DNA of 64,000 nt, from contig DVMF01000036.1 of the NCBI GenBank assembly GCA_018715125.1, positions 1-64,000 of the forward strand, read 5' to 3'. This stretch comes from Candidatus Coprousia avicola. GTDB taxonomy: Bacteria > Actinomycetota > Coriobacteriia > Coriobacteriales > Coriobacteriaceae. Below the pieces are notes generated by a model. It saw only the letters and a program-made list of their open reading frames with translations, was not told where the DNA came from and made no database searches. The position numbers were made by a program, and so were the translations under genes. Shown here one piece after another: positions 20,501 to 29,804 of this stretch. Position 1 is the stretch's first letter; each line of letters opens with the position of its first letter.

Positions 20501-21099
20501 CGCTCGTGGGCGCCGAGCAGCACGGCAACCTCTCGAGCGTGGGCTTCGACCTCTTTACGCAGATGCTGGGTCAGGCTGTGGCCGAGGCGCGCGGCGAAGG
20601 CGGAGAGGTAGAGCAGGCGACGGTGGCCATCAATCTGCCCGCCGACTTCTTCTTGGCCGAGGAGTACGTGCCCGCCGTCGACAAGCGCGTGCTCGTCTAC
20701 CGCAAGGTTGCGGCGGCGGAGACCTTGGCAGAGGTCGATGCGGCCGAGGCGGCCTGCGAGGAGGAGTTCGGCGCGCTGCCGCTTGCGGCCAAGAACCTGT
20801 TCGACCGCGCGCGCCTGCGCATCCGGGCGGACCGTCTGGGGATGGAGAGCATCTCGCTTGCGGCGGGGCGCCTCACGTTCCAGGGCGTCGACGTGCCCAA
20901 GACGGTGGCATTCGACCTCAAGAGCCGTCTCTCGGCCGTCAATTTCCCCAAGAGCCGCAAGCTCTCGGTGCCCTACAAGGCAGGTGCCGGGTCGGGCACC
21001 GGCGTGGGCCGCGGGCTCGATGCCAACGACCCTGCGGGCCCCGTGGCGGCGGCACTCAAAGTGCTCGAGCAGCTCGGACCGAGTGGAGATGACGACTAG
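17533..21099 (+). CDS. mfd: Transcription-repair coupling factor Mfd
   Basis: [52 protein letters not shown], RVGRS motifs; RID domain [14 protein letters not shown]. Confidence 0.95.
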   Translation: [1188 protein letters not shown]

Positions 21100-21239
21100 G
21101 GGTGCCCTGCGGGCAGCATCTACTCTTTTTGCTGTAGTTGCTAAACTTTCTACCGTTGCTATTTTTGCTATTCAGGTAGATGACCTATATAGCAGTTGTG
21201 TGCGAGCGGATTCCGATTTGAATGGCGGGGGATGGCGCA

Positions 21240-21881
21240 ATGGCGAACGTGATGAACGGGACGATGTCGGAGGGTGGCGCTGTGCGCATCCGCGTGGCGA
21301 CGCTTGCGGACGCGGCTCGCTGCCATGAGATCTATGTGCCCTACGTGCGCGACACGGCAGTGACCTTCGAGTACGAGCCGCCGACGTTCGACGAGTTTCG
21401 CACCCGCATGGCAAAGACCCTCGAGCGCTATCCCTATCTTGTTGCCGAAAAGACGGATGCCGGCGCACGCGACGGCAGCGCCCGCATCGTCGGTTACATG
21501 TACGTGAGCCCTTTCAAGGAGCGTCCTGCCTACGACTGGGCGGTCGAGACCTCAATCTACGTCGACCGTGCATGCCGGCGCGGCGGTGTGGGCCGCGCGC
21601 TGCATGCCGCGATGGAGCGCTGCCTTACGGCGCAGGGCATTCTCAACATGGAGGCATGTATCGCCACCACCGAGGTCGAAGACGAGCATCTTACCAACGA
21701 CAGCTGGCGCTTCCACGAGCGGATGGGCTATCGGCTGGTTGGTGAGTTCAGGCAGTGCGGCTACAAGTACCACCGGTGGTACAACATGATCTGGATGGAG
21801 AAGCACATCGCACCGCATCGGGAGGACCAGCCGCCCGTCATCCCGTTCCCTGAAGTGCGTGGGCGCCTCGGAATCGCGTAA
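21240..21881 (+). CDS. GNAT N-acetyltransferase (phosphinothricin acetyltransferase-like)
   Basis: VTFEYEPPTFDEFRTRMAKTLERYPYLVAE, SIYVDRACRRGGVGRAL; start could be 21222. Confidence 0.85.
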   Translation: MANVMNGTMSEGGAVRIRVATLADAARCHEIYVPYVRDTAVTFEYEPPTFDEFRTRMAKTLERYPYLVAEKTDAGARDGSARIVGYMYVSPFKERPAYDWAVETSIYVDRACRRGGVGRALHAAMERCLTAQGILNMEACIATTEVEDEHLTNDSWRFHERMGYRLVGEFRQCGYKYHRWYNMIWMEKHIAPHREDQPPVIPFPEVRGRLGIA

Positions 21882-21908
21882 TTCCACACTTCGTAGGCTT
21901 GGAATCGC

Positions 21909-23618
21909 CTACCCTACGACGCGATAGCGGGTTGCCCGGGCGCGGCCGACCTTCTCGAGTTTCCCCTCCTTCACGAGGCCATTGATGACCTTGAGCGTCG
22001 TGTCGCGTCCCGTCCCGAGCGCCTTCTGCGCTTCTTCACGCGAAAACCCTTTCTTATCCGAGGCGAAGGTGACGAGAAGGTGCTCGATGGCGGACCTGCC
22101 GGTGTCCTCCGTGGTGTTGTGAACGGGCGTTTCGCGAACGCTTCTTTTGGTGCCTGGGGTTTCGCCATCGATAGCTGCATCGTCGACTATCGTTTGGGGA
22201 ATCCAGCGCCCTCCCTTTTCTCTGAGCTCGGGGGCACCCGGTCCCATCATGTCGGCCCATCGGGCATCGTCCTCTGTTTCATCCATCGTGGGCATGCCGA
22301 TTGCGGCGAGCGCGTGCTGGAATGCATCGCGCGCGCTCATGCCTCGCGCCTCTCCCGCCTCGCGGATACGTTGGAAGCGCAGCGCCTCGGCGCGCCGCTC
22401 GCACTCGCGATCGTACTCCGCCTTCACGTCGGTGGGGAGCGCTCCCATGGCGTTGAGTTTGTCAAACGCTTCATGTCCGCCGCGAAGACCGGGCCCATCG
22501 TTTCTTGTCCTGCTGAGATAGGGGTTATGCGTGGTGTTGATGTTAGGCAGACGTAAGGTGAAGAAGTTGCCCACTTCGACGGTCGCCTTCAGCTTCTCGT
22601 ACTGGTATAGCTCTTGGATGCGTGGCAGCCCCGATCCATATGCCTCGACCTCGTTGAATCTGTGGAACAGCGCCAGAAGCCGGGGATTGCGCGCGCTGGA
22701 TACGTTAGAGAAGATCTCTTTCTCTCGTACATGGTAGAGGTCGCCATAGGAGGTAAACGAAAGCGCGGTCCTGCTCATCTTGATAAGCGTCGGTGTGTAG
22801 AGGCTCTCGTCGTAATCGCGATGAATGATGGAGTTGAGAAGGCCCTCGCGTACGGCGTAGAGCGGGTAGTCTCGTACGTCTACGCGCGTGTGGCTGGGAA
22901 AATAGGATCTGAGGTTGCTGGCGCTTTGCAGGAACGAGAAGGCATCGTTGAACTGTTTGAGTATCGACCCGTCGCAGTCAAGACTGTTGAGAAACTCCGT
23001 GCAGGCGTCGTCATTGAACGTGGCGCATTTCAGGTTGTACGGATTCTGATCAGAAATAAGCAGGGCGAGGTTCGAGAAATAACCGTCGTCGGCATATAGG
23101 CCGAGCGCTTTGAAGCGCTCGCGTGAGAAATCCACGCCTTTCAGTTTGAAAAACGACTCTGCATAGGAAAACGTGAGGTCTTGGACCTTGGCATGACGGC
23201 TGTCGAAGAAGTCACCATCGGTCTCGCGGATCATACGGCGGATGTCACGCCTGCTCATAGGGACGGTCGCCGGTCCGAGGCGCGTGAAGACGCCCGCTGG
23301 AATGAGCCCCTTGTGAGCGAGGTAATAGGGCTTCTCGTCGCCCGACTCAACGCTCACTGCGATGATGCGCTTCCTCTCTAGCTCGATGGGTTCGATATGC
23401 ACGAACTGGAGCAGCTCGGGGCAGATGAGATCGTGTACGTAGTTGGATATCTTGAGCATGTCGCCGTCGATGTCCTCGAGGTCGAGCACGTTGCCAAAAT
23501 CGTCGATTCCGACGTAGATCTCGCCGCCGGTGCCGTTGGCGAACGCGATGATGGTTTTGCAGATACGTTCATTCACGCTGCGCTTGAACTCGATACGCTC
23601 GGTTTCCTGCAGTTGCAT
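21909..23618 (-). CDS. AlbA_2/Schlafen-type ATP-binding transcriptional regulator-like protein with C-terminal HTH
   Basis: ETERIEFKRSVNERICKTIIAFANGTGGEIYVGIDDFGNV; REGLLNSIIHRDYDE; C-term FSREEAQKALGTGRDTTLKVINGLVKEGKLEKVG; SD GGAGG before ATG 23618. Confidence 0.82.
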   Translation of the reverse strand: MQLQETERIEFKRSVNERICKTIIAFANGTGGEIYVGIDDFGNVLDLEDIDGDMLKISNYVHDLICPELLQFVHIEPIELERKRIIAVSVESGDEKPYYLAHKGLIPAGVFTRLGPATVPMSRRDIRRMIRETDGDFFDSRHAKVQDLTFSYAESFFKLKGVDFSRERFKALGLYADDGYFSNLALLISDQNPYNLKCATFNDDACTEFLNSLDCDGSILKQFNDAFSFLQSASNLRSYFPSHTRVDVRDYPLYAVREGLLNSIIHRDYDESLYTPTLIKMSRTALSFTSYGDLYHVREKEIFSNVSSARNPRLLALFHRFNEVEAYGSGLPRIQELYQYEKLKATVEVGNFFTLRLPNINTTHNPYLSRTRNDGPGLRGGHEAFDKLNAMGALPTDVKAEYDRECERRAEALRFQRIREAGEARGMSARDAFQHALAAIGMPTMDETEDDARWADMMGPGAPELREKGGRWIPQTIVDDAAIDGETPGTKRSVRETPVHNTTEDTGRSAIEHLLVTFASDKKGFSREEAQKALGTGRDTTLKVINGLVKEGKLEKVGRARATRYRVVG

Positions 23619-23640
23619 GACGCCTCCATACCGTGTCTCG

Positions 23641-23685
23641 TATCGACGATATGCATACGACGATACTAGCATATAATCGTCGATA
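23641..23685. promoter_or_regulatory. Cluster of three CGACGAT-core repeats in the AlbA_2 / recQ divergent intergenic region
   Basis: TATCGACGAT (23641-23650), ATACGACGATACT (middle copy), inverted ATCGTCGATA (23676-23685). Confidence 0.6.
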
Positions 23686-23717
23686 AGGGCTTGGAAAACG
23701 ATGTCCGGGCGACACCG

Positions 23718-23723
23718 TATAAT
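23718..23723 (+). promoter_or_regulatory. -10 box candidate for recQ
   Basis: TATAAT about 80 bp before the RecQ-type N-terminus; no good -35 seen. Confidence 0.4.
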
Positions 23724-23801
23724 GGGCCGATGAAAAGGATGGGCGTTGAAGGCGGCTCTCCGCATGTCGGTACCGCCAAGATCACGAGGACGGGTGGAGC
23801 G

Positions 23802-25820
23802 ATGTTCGATGCGGGCGCGGCGACGATGGAGGAAGCGCGGGAGGCGCTTTCCACCTATTTTGGATACGACGCCTTCCGCCCGGGGCAGGAGCGCCTCGTC
23901 TCCGCCATTCTCGCCGGGCGCGATGCCTTGGGCGTCATGCCCACCGGCGCCGGTAAGTCGATCTGCTACCAGATTCCCGCGCTCGCGTTGCCCGGTCTCA
24001 CGCTGGTGGTGAGCCCCCTCGTCTCTCTCATGGGCGATCAGGTGCGCGCCCTCAAGGCGGCCGGTGCCCGCCCGAGCTATCTTAATTCCACCCTCACGGT
24101 GCCGCAGCAGAACACGGTGCTCAAGCGCGCCCGCGAGGGCTGGTACCAGATTATGTACGTCGCGCCCGAGCGCTTGGCAGACGAGCGCTTTCTCGCCTTT
24201 GCGCGCGAGCTCGCCGGGCCGGACGGCATCGGTATCCCGCTCGTGGCGGTGGATGAGGCGCATTGCGTGAGCCAATGGGGGCAGGATTTTCGTCCCTCGT
24301 ACCTCGAGATAGCGCGGTTCATCGACAGCCTTCCCGTGCGTCCGGTTGTGGCGGCGTTCACGGCGACGGCCACCGAGCGCGTGCGCACCGATATCGTGCA
24401 GATGCTCGGCCTGCGCCGGCCCGAGACGGTGGTGACCGGCTTTGACCGGCAGAATCTCTATTTTGGTGTGGAGGAGATGGGCGATAAGGCCAAGGCCCTG
24501 TGGATCCGGGACTTTGTGCTCTCGCATGCCGACGCCTCCGGCATCATCTACTGTTCGACGCGCCGGGCGGTGGATGAGCTCGCTTTCGCGCTGGGACGCG
24601 AGCTCGCGCCGGCGGGCATCCGCGTGGGGCGCTACCATGCGGGTATGGCTGTCGACGAGCGGACTGAGAACCAGGCGGCGTTTATCGACGACCTCGTGCC
24701 CGTTATCGTGGCGACCAATGCGTTTGGCATGGGGATCGACAAGCCCAACGTGCGCTATGTGATCCACCACAACGTGCCCGAGAGCATCGAGGCGTACTAC
24801 CAGGAGGCGGGCCGCGCCGGGCGCGACGGTGACCCGGCGGAGTGCCACCTGCTCTGGAACGGCAACGACTTCCGGCTGCGGCGCTATCTGATCGATCGCG
24901 GCGACGATGAGAGCGAGCTGGATGATGATGCGCGCGAGCGGGCACGGCAGAACCGCTATCGCCTGCTCTCCGCCATGGAGGGCTACTGCGAGACCACGGG
25001 ATGCTTGCGCGCGTACATACTGCGCTACTTTGGGGACGAGGGCGCGCTCGGCGTGGAGACCGCCGCCGCGCCGGCTCATGACACGACGGATGCCACCGCG
25101 TGCGCGGAAGGGCCGTCCGGTGGCTGCGGCAACTGCTCCAACTGCACCAATCCCGCCGAAGCGGAGGATGTGACCGCCATCGCGCGCGAGGCGGTGCTGC
25201 TCGTGCGCGCCACCGGCGGCCGTTTTGGCCGTGCGCTGGTGGCCGATGCGCTCCATGGGGCCAACACCGAGCGTATCCGGCAGTACCGGCTCGACGAGAC
25301 GCCGGGGTTCGGGACGTTTGCCAGCGAGCCCGTCGCGCACATCAAAGACGTCATCGGCCAGCTCATCGGACGCGGCTACCTCAGCCAGTCGCAGGGGCAG
25401 TTCCCCACGGTGGCGCTCGGTCCGCGCGCGGTCGAGGTGCTTGAGGAGGCGCCCGGAAAGCCGTTCGCGTTCACTATGAAGCGGCGCGCGGGCGGCAGGC
25501 GCGCGGCTATGCGGGCCCGGCAGGCGGTCGACTTGCTGCGCGACGAGGCGTCCCGCGACGCGCGCCCCCGCGTGGGAGATGACGGGGCGCTCTTCGAGCG
25601 TCTGCGCGAACTGCGTCGAGAACTTGCGCTTGAACGCAATTGGGCTCCGTACATGATTTGCACCGACAAAGCCCTGCGCGGCATGTGCCGACGTCGTCCG
25701 GCAACGCTTGACGACCTGTTGGAGGTGCCAGGTATCGGGGCTAAGAAGGCGGACGATTTCGGCGAGGCGTTTCTTGCGGAAATCGCCCGCTTTGAAGACG
25801 CGAACACCGGGATGGCGTGA
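23802..25820 (+). CDS. recQ: ATP-dependent DNA helicase RecQ
   Basis: FRPGQERLVSAILAGRDALGVMPTGAGKSICYQIPAL, DEAHCVSQWGQDFRPSY, Zn Cys cluster CGNCSNC, HRDC-like C-terminus; upstream ATG at 23730 also possible. Confidence 0.93.
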   Translation: MFDAGAATMEEAREALSTYFGYDAFRPGQERLVSAILAGRDALGVMPTGAGKSICYQIPALALPGLTLVVSPLVSLMGDQVRALKAAGARPSYLNSTLTVPQQNTVLKRAREGWYQIMYVAPERLADERFLAFARELAGPDGIGIPLVAVDEAHCVSQWGQDFRPSYLEIARFIDSLPVRPVVAAFTATATERVRTDIVQMLGLRRPETVVTGFDRQNLYFGVEEMGDKAKALWIRDFVLSHADASGIIYCSTRRAVDELAFALGRELAPAGIRVGRYHAGMAVDERTENQAAFIDDLVPVIVATNAFGMGIDKPNVRYVIHHNVPESIEAYYQEAGRAGRDGDPAECHLLWNGNDFRLRRYLIDRGDDESELDDDARERARQNRYRLLSAMEGYCETTGCLRAYILRYFGDEGALGVETAAAPAHDTTDATACAEGPSGGCGNCSNCTNPAEAEDVTAIAREAVLLVRATGGRFGRALVADALHGANTERIRQYRLDETPGFGTFASEPVAHIKDVIGQLIGRGYLSQSQGQFPTVALGPRAVEVLEEAPGKPFAFTMKRRAGGRRAAMRARQAVDLLRDEASRDARPRVGDDGALFERLRELRRELALERNWAPYMICTDKALRGMCRRRPATLDDLLEVPGIGAKKADDFGEAFLAEIARFEDANTGMA

Positions 25821-25831
25821 TCTCGCCAGCT

Positions 25832-26698
25832 TCATTCCGACCAATCCAGGGTGAGACCATACAGTGGATCGCCCTTGGTGCTGGGAAAACGGCTGATGTA
25901 GCAAGACGATAGCAGGTCGAAGAAGTAGGTAACCGCGTATTTCGAATAAACGCCGAGTCGATCGATGCCGTTGCCTGCGCTGCTGAGACGGTACGTACGA
26001 TCGAAGGTCCGTGCTGTCGTCTCGCTGCTAAAGGCGGTGATTAGTACCTTTCTCCCTTTACGTCGCGAGAGCTCTTCATGGGCTTGGGCAGCGAAGAGGC
26101 CTGACACCGAGACCACGATGATGAGCGCGGCAGAAGTGTCGTCGGGATTCTTCGATGCCGCGATATCTGGACCCGATACGATGCGTACGATTTTCCCGGC
26201 GAAGAACATCTCTTGCTGAAAGCGGGTGAGATTTCCGCTTACGTTGTTAGTGCACCAGATCTCAACATGAGCATGTTGCTCTATTTCGTCGGCTAGATGT
26301 TTAACCACAACGTCGGATACACGGCTTTCCACCTCGGCGAACATCTCGATCATGCGAACATCGAGCTCGGCGCGATAGTCCTCGTATCCTATTTCCGCTT
26401 CGCGATGGCTGAGATCGCTGGGAAAGATGGATTGGGAAAACGATTCCTTCAGGTCACTAAGTGACTGATACCCCAAGCGATTGCAGAAGCGTCTCACTGC
26501 AGAGCGGGTCACAAACGCCTCGCGCGTGATGGCGGTTACGTTGATATCGCGTGATTGCCTGAGGTGGCTGATGAGATAGCGCGCAATGGAGGCGTCATTG
26601 CTGCCGAATTCGGTGTTGATGATGGCGCTGATGCGGTTGAGCACGTCGAAGTCGCTGATGTTCAATCGAATCCCCTTTCCGGGCATCCAGGTGTGCAT
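25832..26698 (-). CDS. MurR/RpiR family transcriptional regulator
   Basis: N-term HTH ITREAFVTRSAVRRFCNRLGYQSLSDLK, SIS-like C-terminal domain; divergent from GH1-PTS genes. Confidence 0.8.
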   Translation of the reverse strand: MHTWMPGKGIRLNISDFDVLNRISAIINTEFGSNDASIARYLISHLRQSRDINVTAITREAFVTRSAVRRFCNRLGYQSLSDLKESFSQSIFPSDLSHREAEIGYEDYRAELDVRMIEMFAEVESRVSDVVVKHLADEIEQHAHVEIWCTNNVSGNLTRFQQEMFFAGKIVRIVSGPDIAASKNPDDTSAALIIVVSVSGLFAAQAHEELSRRKGRKVLITAFSSETTARTFDRTYRLSSAGNGIDRLGVYSKYAVTYFFDLLSSCYISRFPSTKGDPLYGLTLDWSE

Positions 26699-26835
26699 GG
26701 TTCGTTTATTGGATCAAGACGCCATGATTATCTCCCTATAGTGGGAGCTGGATGACGTCGTCAGCATCATTACGGTATCCGAGCAGCGCGCGAGATGCAG
26801 GCCGCACGGCGCGCTGGATGGCGAGAGGGGGAATT

Positions 26836-28266
26836 ATGCGAGATCGGGCGGATCGGCCGTCGGAAACCCCGTTCTTATGGGGGTCGGCAACGGCCGCATA
26901 TCAATGCGAAGGCGCGTGGAACGAAGACGGCAAGGGGCTGGGAGAATGGGATTTCTTCAACCATACCAGCGCTAAGAACATCAATCATGTTGATGGTGAT
27001 ATATCGAGCGACTTCTATCACCGCTTCGAAGAAGATATCCGGCTCATGCGGGAGGGAGGACAGAATACGTTCAGGTTCTCTCTTTCTTGGAGCCGCATTA
27101 TTCCAGATGGCGTGGGGCTGGTAAATGAGGCAGGCGTAGCGTTCTATAACCGTGTGATCGATTGCTGTCTTGATAATGGCATCGAGCCAAATGTCACATT
27201 GTTTCATTACGACTTGCCCTATGCGCTCGCATGCAAAGGCGGATGGCTTAACGCTGATATCGCGGAGTGGTTTTGCTCATACGCACGCGTGTGCTTCGAA
27301 CGCTTCGGAGATCGCGTCAAGTTGTGGGCAACGGTCAATGAGCCGCATTACTACAGCTACTGTGTAAACGTTTTGGGAAACTATCCGCCCAATCGCACAC
27401 TCGATATCCAATCATTCATGCAGTACCAATACAACCTGATGCGGGCAAGCGCCCTTGCGGTGCGTGCATACCGCGAAGTGGATGGAGAGGGCAGCATCGG
27501 CGTTGTGCATGACGGCGGCGTTGTTGAACTTGATCCTGCGACGGAGAAGCCCGATGAGGTGTTTAGTTACGCCGACTTCTTTGCGAACCGAATGATACTG
27601 GCCCCCTGCCTTCAGGGTGAGCTTCCTCCTGAGATGGATGACGTTCTCAAGAGGCTCGGCGTGTCGCTCTATCGCGTTCCGGGGGATGAGGATGATTTCC
27701 GGAGCGGAATCGCGGATTTCATCGGTCTTAACGTGTATTGCCGTGAGTACGTCACCGATTGGCATGGTGGGGATCTTTCGGTTTCTGCTAACAACAAAGG
27801 TGGTTCAAGTAAGCGCATCGAGGGTAAATGCATCGCTCCGCTCTTTGAGAGCGCGCGCGATCCATCGGTGCCTCGTAACAAGTGGGGACGCGAGATCCTT
27901 CCTAGTTGCATGTACTCGACCATTATGGACATTCATGAGCGTTACGGTGCCCCGCGGATCTTCATAACCGAAAACGGTCACGGTGCCTACGAGCAGCCTG
28001 GCCCGGACGGGATGGTTGACGACGAGGACCGCATAGAGCTCTTGGGCCAGTTCATCTCGCATATGCTGCGCGCCAAGCGTGATGGCGCCCGTGTTGAAGG
28101 GTACTACCTTTGGTCAACGATGGATCTCTATAGCTGGATAAACGGTTATGAAAAGCGGTACGGATTGGTACACGTCGATTTCGAGCACGGGCTGACTCGC
28201 ACGCCAAAAAGAAGTTGGTATTGGTATCGCGATCTCATCAATCGGTACAGCAACGAGGAAAGGTAG
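26836..28266 (+). CDS. Glycoside hydrolase family 1 (6-phospho-beta-glucosidase type)
   Basis: FLWGSATAAYQCEGAWNEDGKG, TVNEPH, IFITENGHG GH1 signatures. Confidence 0.92.
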   Translation: MRDRADRPSETPFLWGSATAAYQCEGAWNEDGKGLGEWDFFNHTSAKNINHVDGDISSDFYHRFEEDIRLMREGGQNTFRFSLSWSRIIPDGVGLVNEAGVAFYNRVIDCCLDNGIEPNVTLFHYDLPYALACKGGWLNADIAEWFCSYARVCFERFGDRVKLWATVNEPHYYSYCVNVLGNYPPNRTLDIQSFMQYQYNLMRASALAVRAYREVDGEGSIGVVHDGGVVELDPATEKPDEVFSYADFFANRMILAPCLQGELPPEMDDVLKRLGVSLYRVPGDEDDFRSGIADFIGLNVYCREYVTDWHGGDLSVSANNKGGSSKRIEGKCIAPLFESARDPSVPRNKWGREILPSCMYSTIMDIHERYGAPRIFITENGHGAYEQPGPDGMVDDEDRIELLGQFISHMLRAKRDGARVEGYYLWSTMDLYSWINGYEKRYGLVHVDFEHGLTRTPKRSWYWYRDLINRYSNEER

Positions 28267-28275
28267 GGGAGACAG

Positions 28276-29676
28276 ATGAAATACCAGGCTATGTCCGAGG
28301 CGGTTATTGCTGCTGCAGGAGGCAGGGGCAATATCACATCGGTCACTCATTGTGCAACGCGCCTTCGCATCGACGTGCGCGATACCTCGGCGATCGACGT
28401 GGGTGCGGCAAAGGCGGCGGATCAGGCGCTGGGCGCTGTGGTGAGTGGCGGACAGCTGCAAGTTATCATCGGCCCCAATGTTACGGAAGCGTATAACGAT
28501 TTTCTGGAAACCGCCGGGTTCGAGATTGGCGGCGGTGCGGTTGCCGATGACGAGCAGACGGCAAAGGATATCGCCGCGGGAATTAAACAAGGCAATGTTG
28601 CGATGGGCTTAATCGAGCGGTTTGGCAATATCTCGGCACAGGTGTTCATGCCCATCGTCCCGGCATTGATCGTGGGAGGTCTCATTCTCTCCATCAAGAA
28701 CCTCTTGGTGAACTATGGGGGCATGAGCACCGACAGCGGTACCGCGCAAGTCTTGCTGGCAATCTTTAGCGCTTCATTCAGCTTCCTTCCCGTTTATCTG
28801 GGGTATCAGCTTGCAGCTGTGATGAAGATGCAGCCCATCATGGGAGCGATGCTTGGTGCGCTCATGATAAGCTCTTCGATTAGCGGCGTTGAGGGGCTTG
28901 ATTTCTTCGGCATTCCTATACCTGCAAATGACTACTCAAGCACCGTTGTTCCCATCGTGCTTGGCGTGGTGTTTATGTACTTCGTGGATAGGGTGCTGCA
29001 GAAAATCATCCCCGATGTCACGAAGCTGTTCCTCAAGCCGCTTCTTACAATGATCATCGTGGTTCCGGTCGAGCTGATTGTCCTTGGTCCTATTGGCAGC
29101 ATGATGGGCTATGCTCTGAGCGACGCTGTGACGTGGCTTATGAACAACGTGGCGTTTATCGCCACACCTATCCTTGCTGCCCTCAATCCCTATTTTGTCA
29201 TGCTCGGTTTGGATAAAGCCTATATTGCCATCGAGGTCACGAGCTTGGCGCAGTTGGGGTGGGCGCCTATCATCTTCGGCTTCATTTCTAATCTGTGCAT
29301 CGGCGGAACGAGTTTGGCTTTGGCAACGGCTATGAAGGGCGATAAGGCCAAGCGCGGCATGGTGACTACCGTCGCGATAACCGCTCTTTGCGGCGTGACG
29401 GAGCCTGCGTTTTACGGCAGCCTTATCGAGCGTCCGCGTTTGCTTATCGGTACGGCGATCGGCGCTCTGTGTGCGGGGCTTGTGGCAGGTGTCTTTGTGC
29501 TGAAAGAGTATGTTGCTGGAGCTTGTCCTGGCTTGCTCTCGGCGCTTATCTTCATTGCACCCGATGGCTCAATGGGCAACTTTGTGCTTGCTTGTGTGGT
29601 TGCTGCCATCTCCATTGCGGTGTCGTTCATCGCTGCGCGCGTGATTATCGCCAAGTATCCCGAGTACGCCATGTAG
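28276..29676 (+). CDS. PTS transporter EIIBC (beta-glucoside/sucrose family)
   Basis: EIIB VTHCATRLRIDV with GPNV; EIIC multi-pass region; no EIIA domain. Confidence 0.9.
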   Translation: MKYQAMSEAVIAAAGGRGNITSVTHCATRLRIDVRDTSAIDVGAAKAADQALGAVVSGGQLQVIIGPNVTEAYNDFLETAGFEIGGGAVADDEQTAKDIAAGIKQGNVAMGLIERFGNISAQVFMPIVPALIVGGLILSIKNLLVNYGGMSTDSGTAQVLLAIFSASFSFLPVYLGYQLAAVMKMQPIMGAMLGALMISSSISGVEGLDFFGIPIPANDYSSTVVPIVLGVVFMYFVDRVLQKIIPDVTKLFLKPLLTMIIVVPVELIVLGPIGSMMGYALSDAVTWLMNNVAFIATPILAALNPYFVMLGLDKAYIAIEVTSLAQLGWAPIIFGFISNLCIGGTSLALATAMKGDKAKRGMVTTVAITALCGVTEPAFYGSLIERPRLLIGTAIGALCAGLVAGVFVLKEYVAGACPGLLSALIFIAPDGSMGNFVLACVVAAISIAVSFIAARVIIAKYPEYAM

Positions 29677-29718
29677 CGTTTGCTCTGGTACGAGTGACGG
29701 GATATTTCGTCGTCATTA

Positions 29719-29745
29719 GGGGCGGGCGGTGTGTCCGCCCCTTTC
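29719..29745 (+). terminator. Terminator after PTS gene
   Basis: GGGGCGG / CCGCCCC then TTTCCTT. Confidence 0.65.
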
Positions 29746-29804
29746 CTTGTCATGCCTTCAGGAGTTTTGGTCGGCGACATTCGCCATCGAGGGGAGGGGG
29801 CTTT

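Noticed and set aside
18379-20523. 714-aa minus-strand ORF
   Set aside because: Antisense shadow of mfd
23619-25904. Upstream part of the 1331-aa minus-strand ORF 21909-25904
   Set aside because: Antisense shadow of recQ; low-complexity Arg/His/Ala-rich translation with no domains. The real gene starts at 23618 with a good SD.
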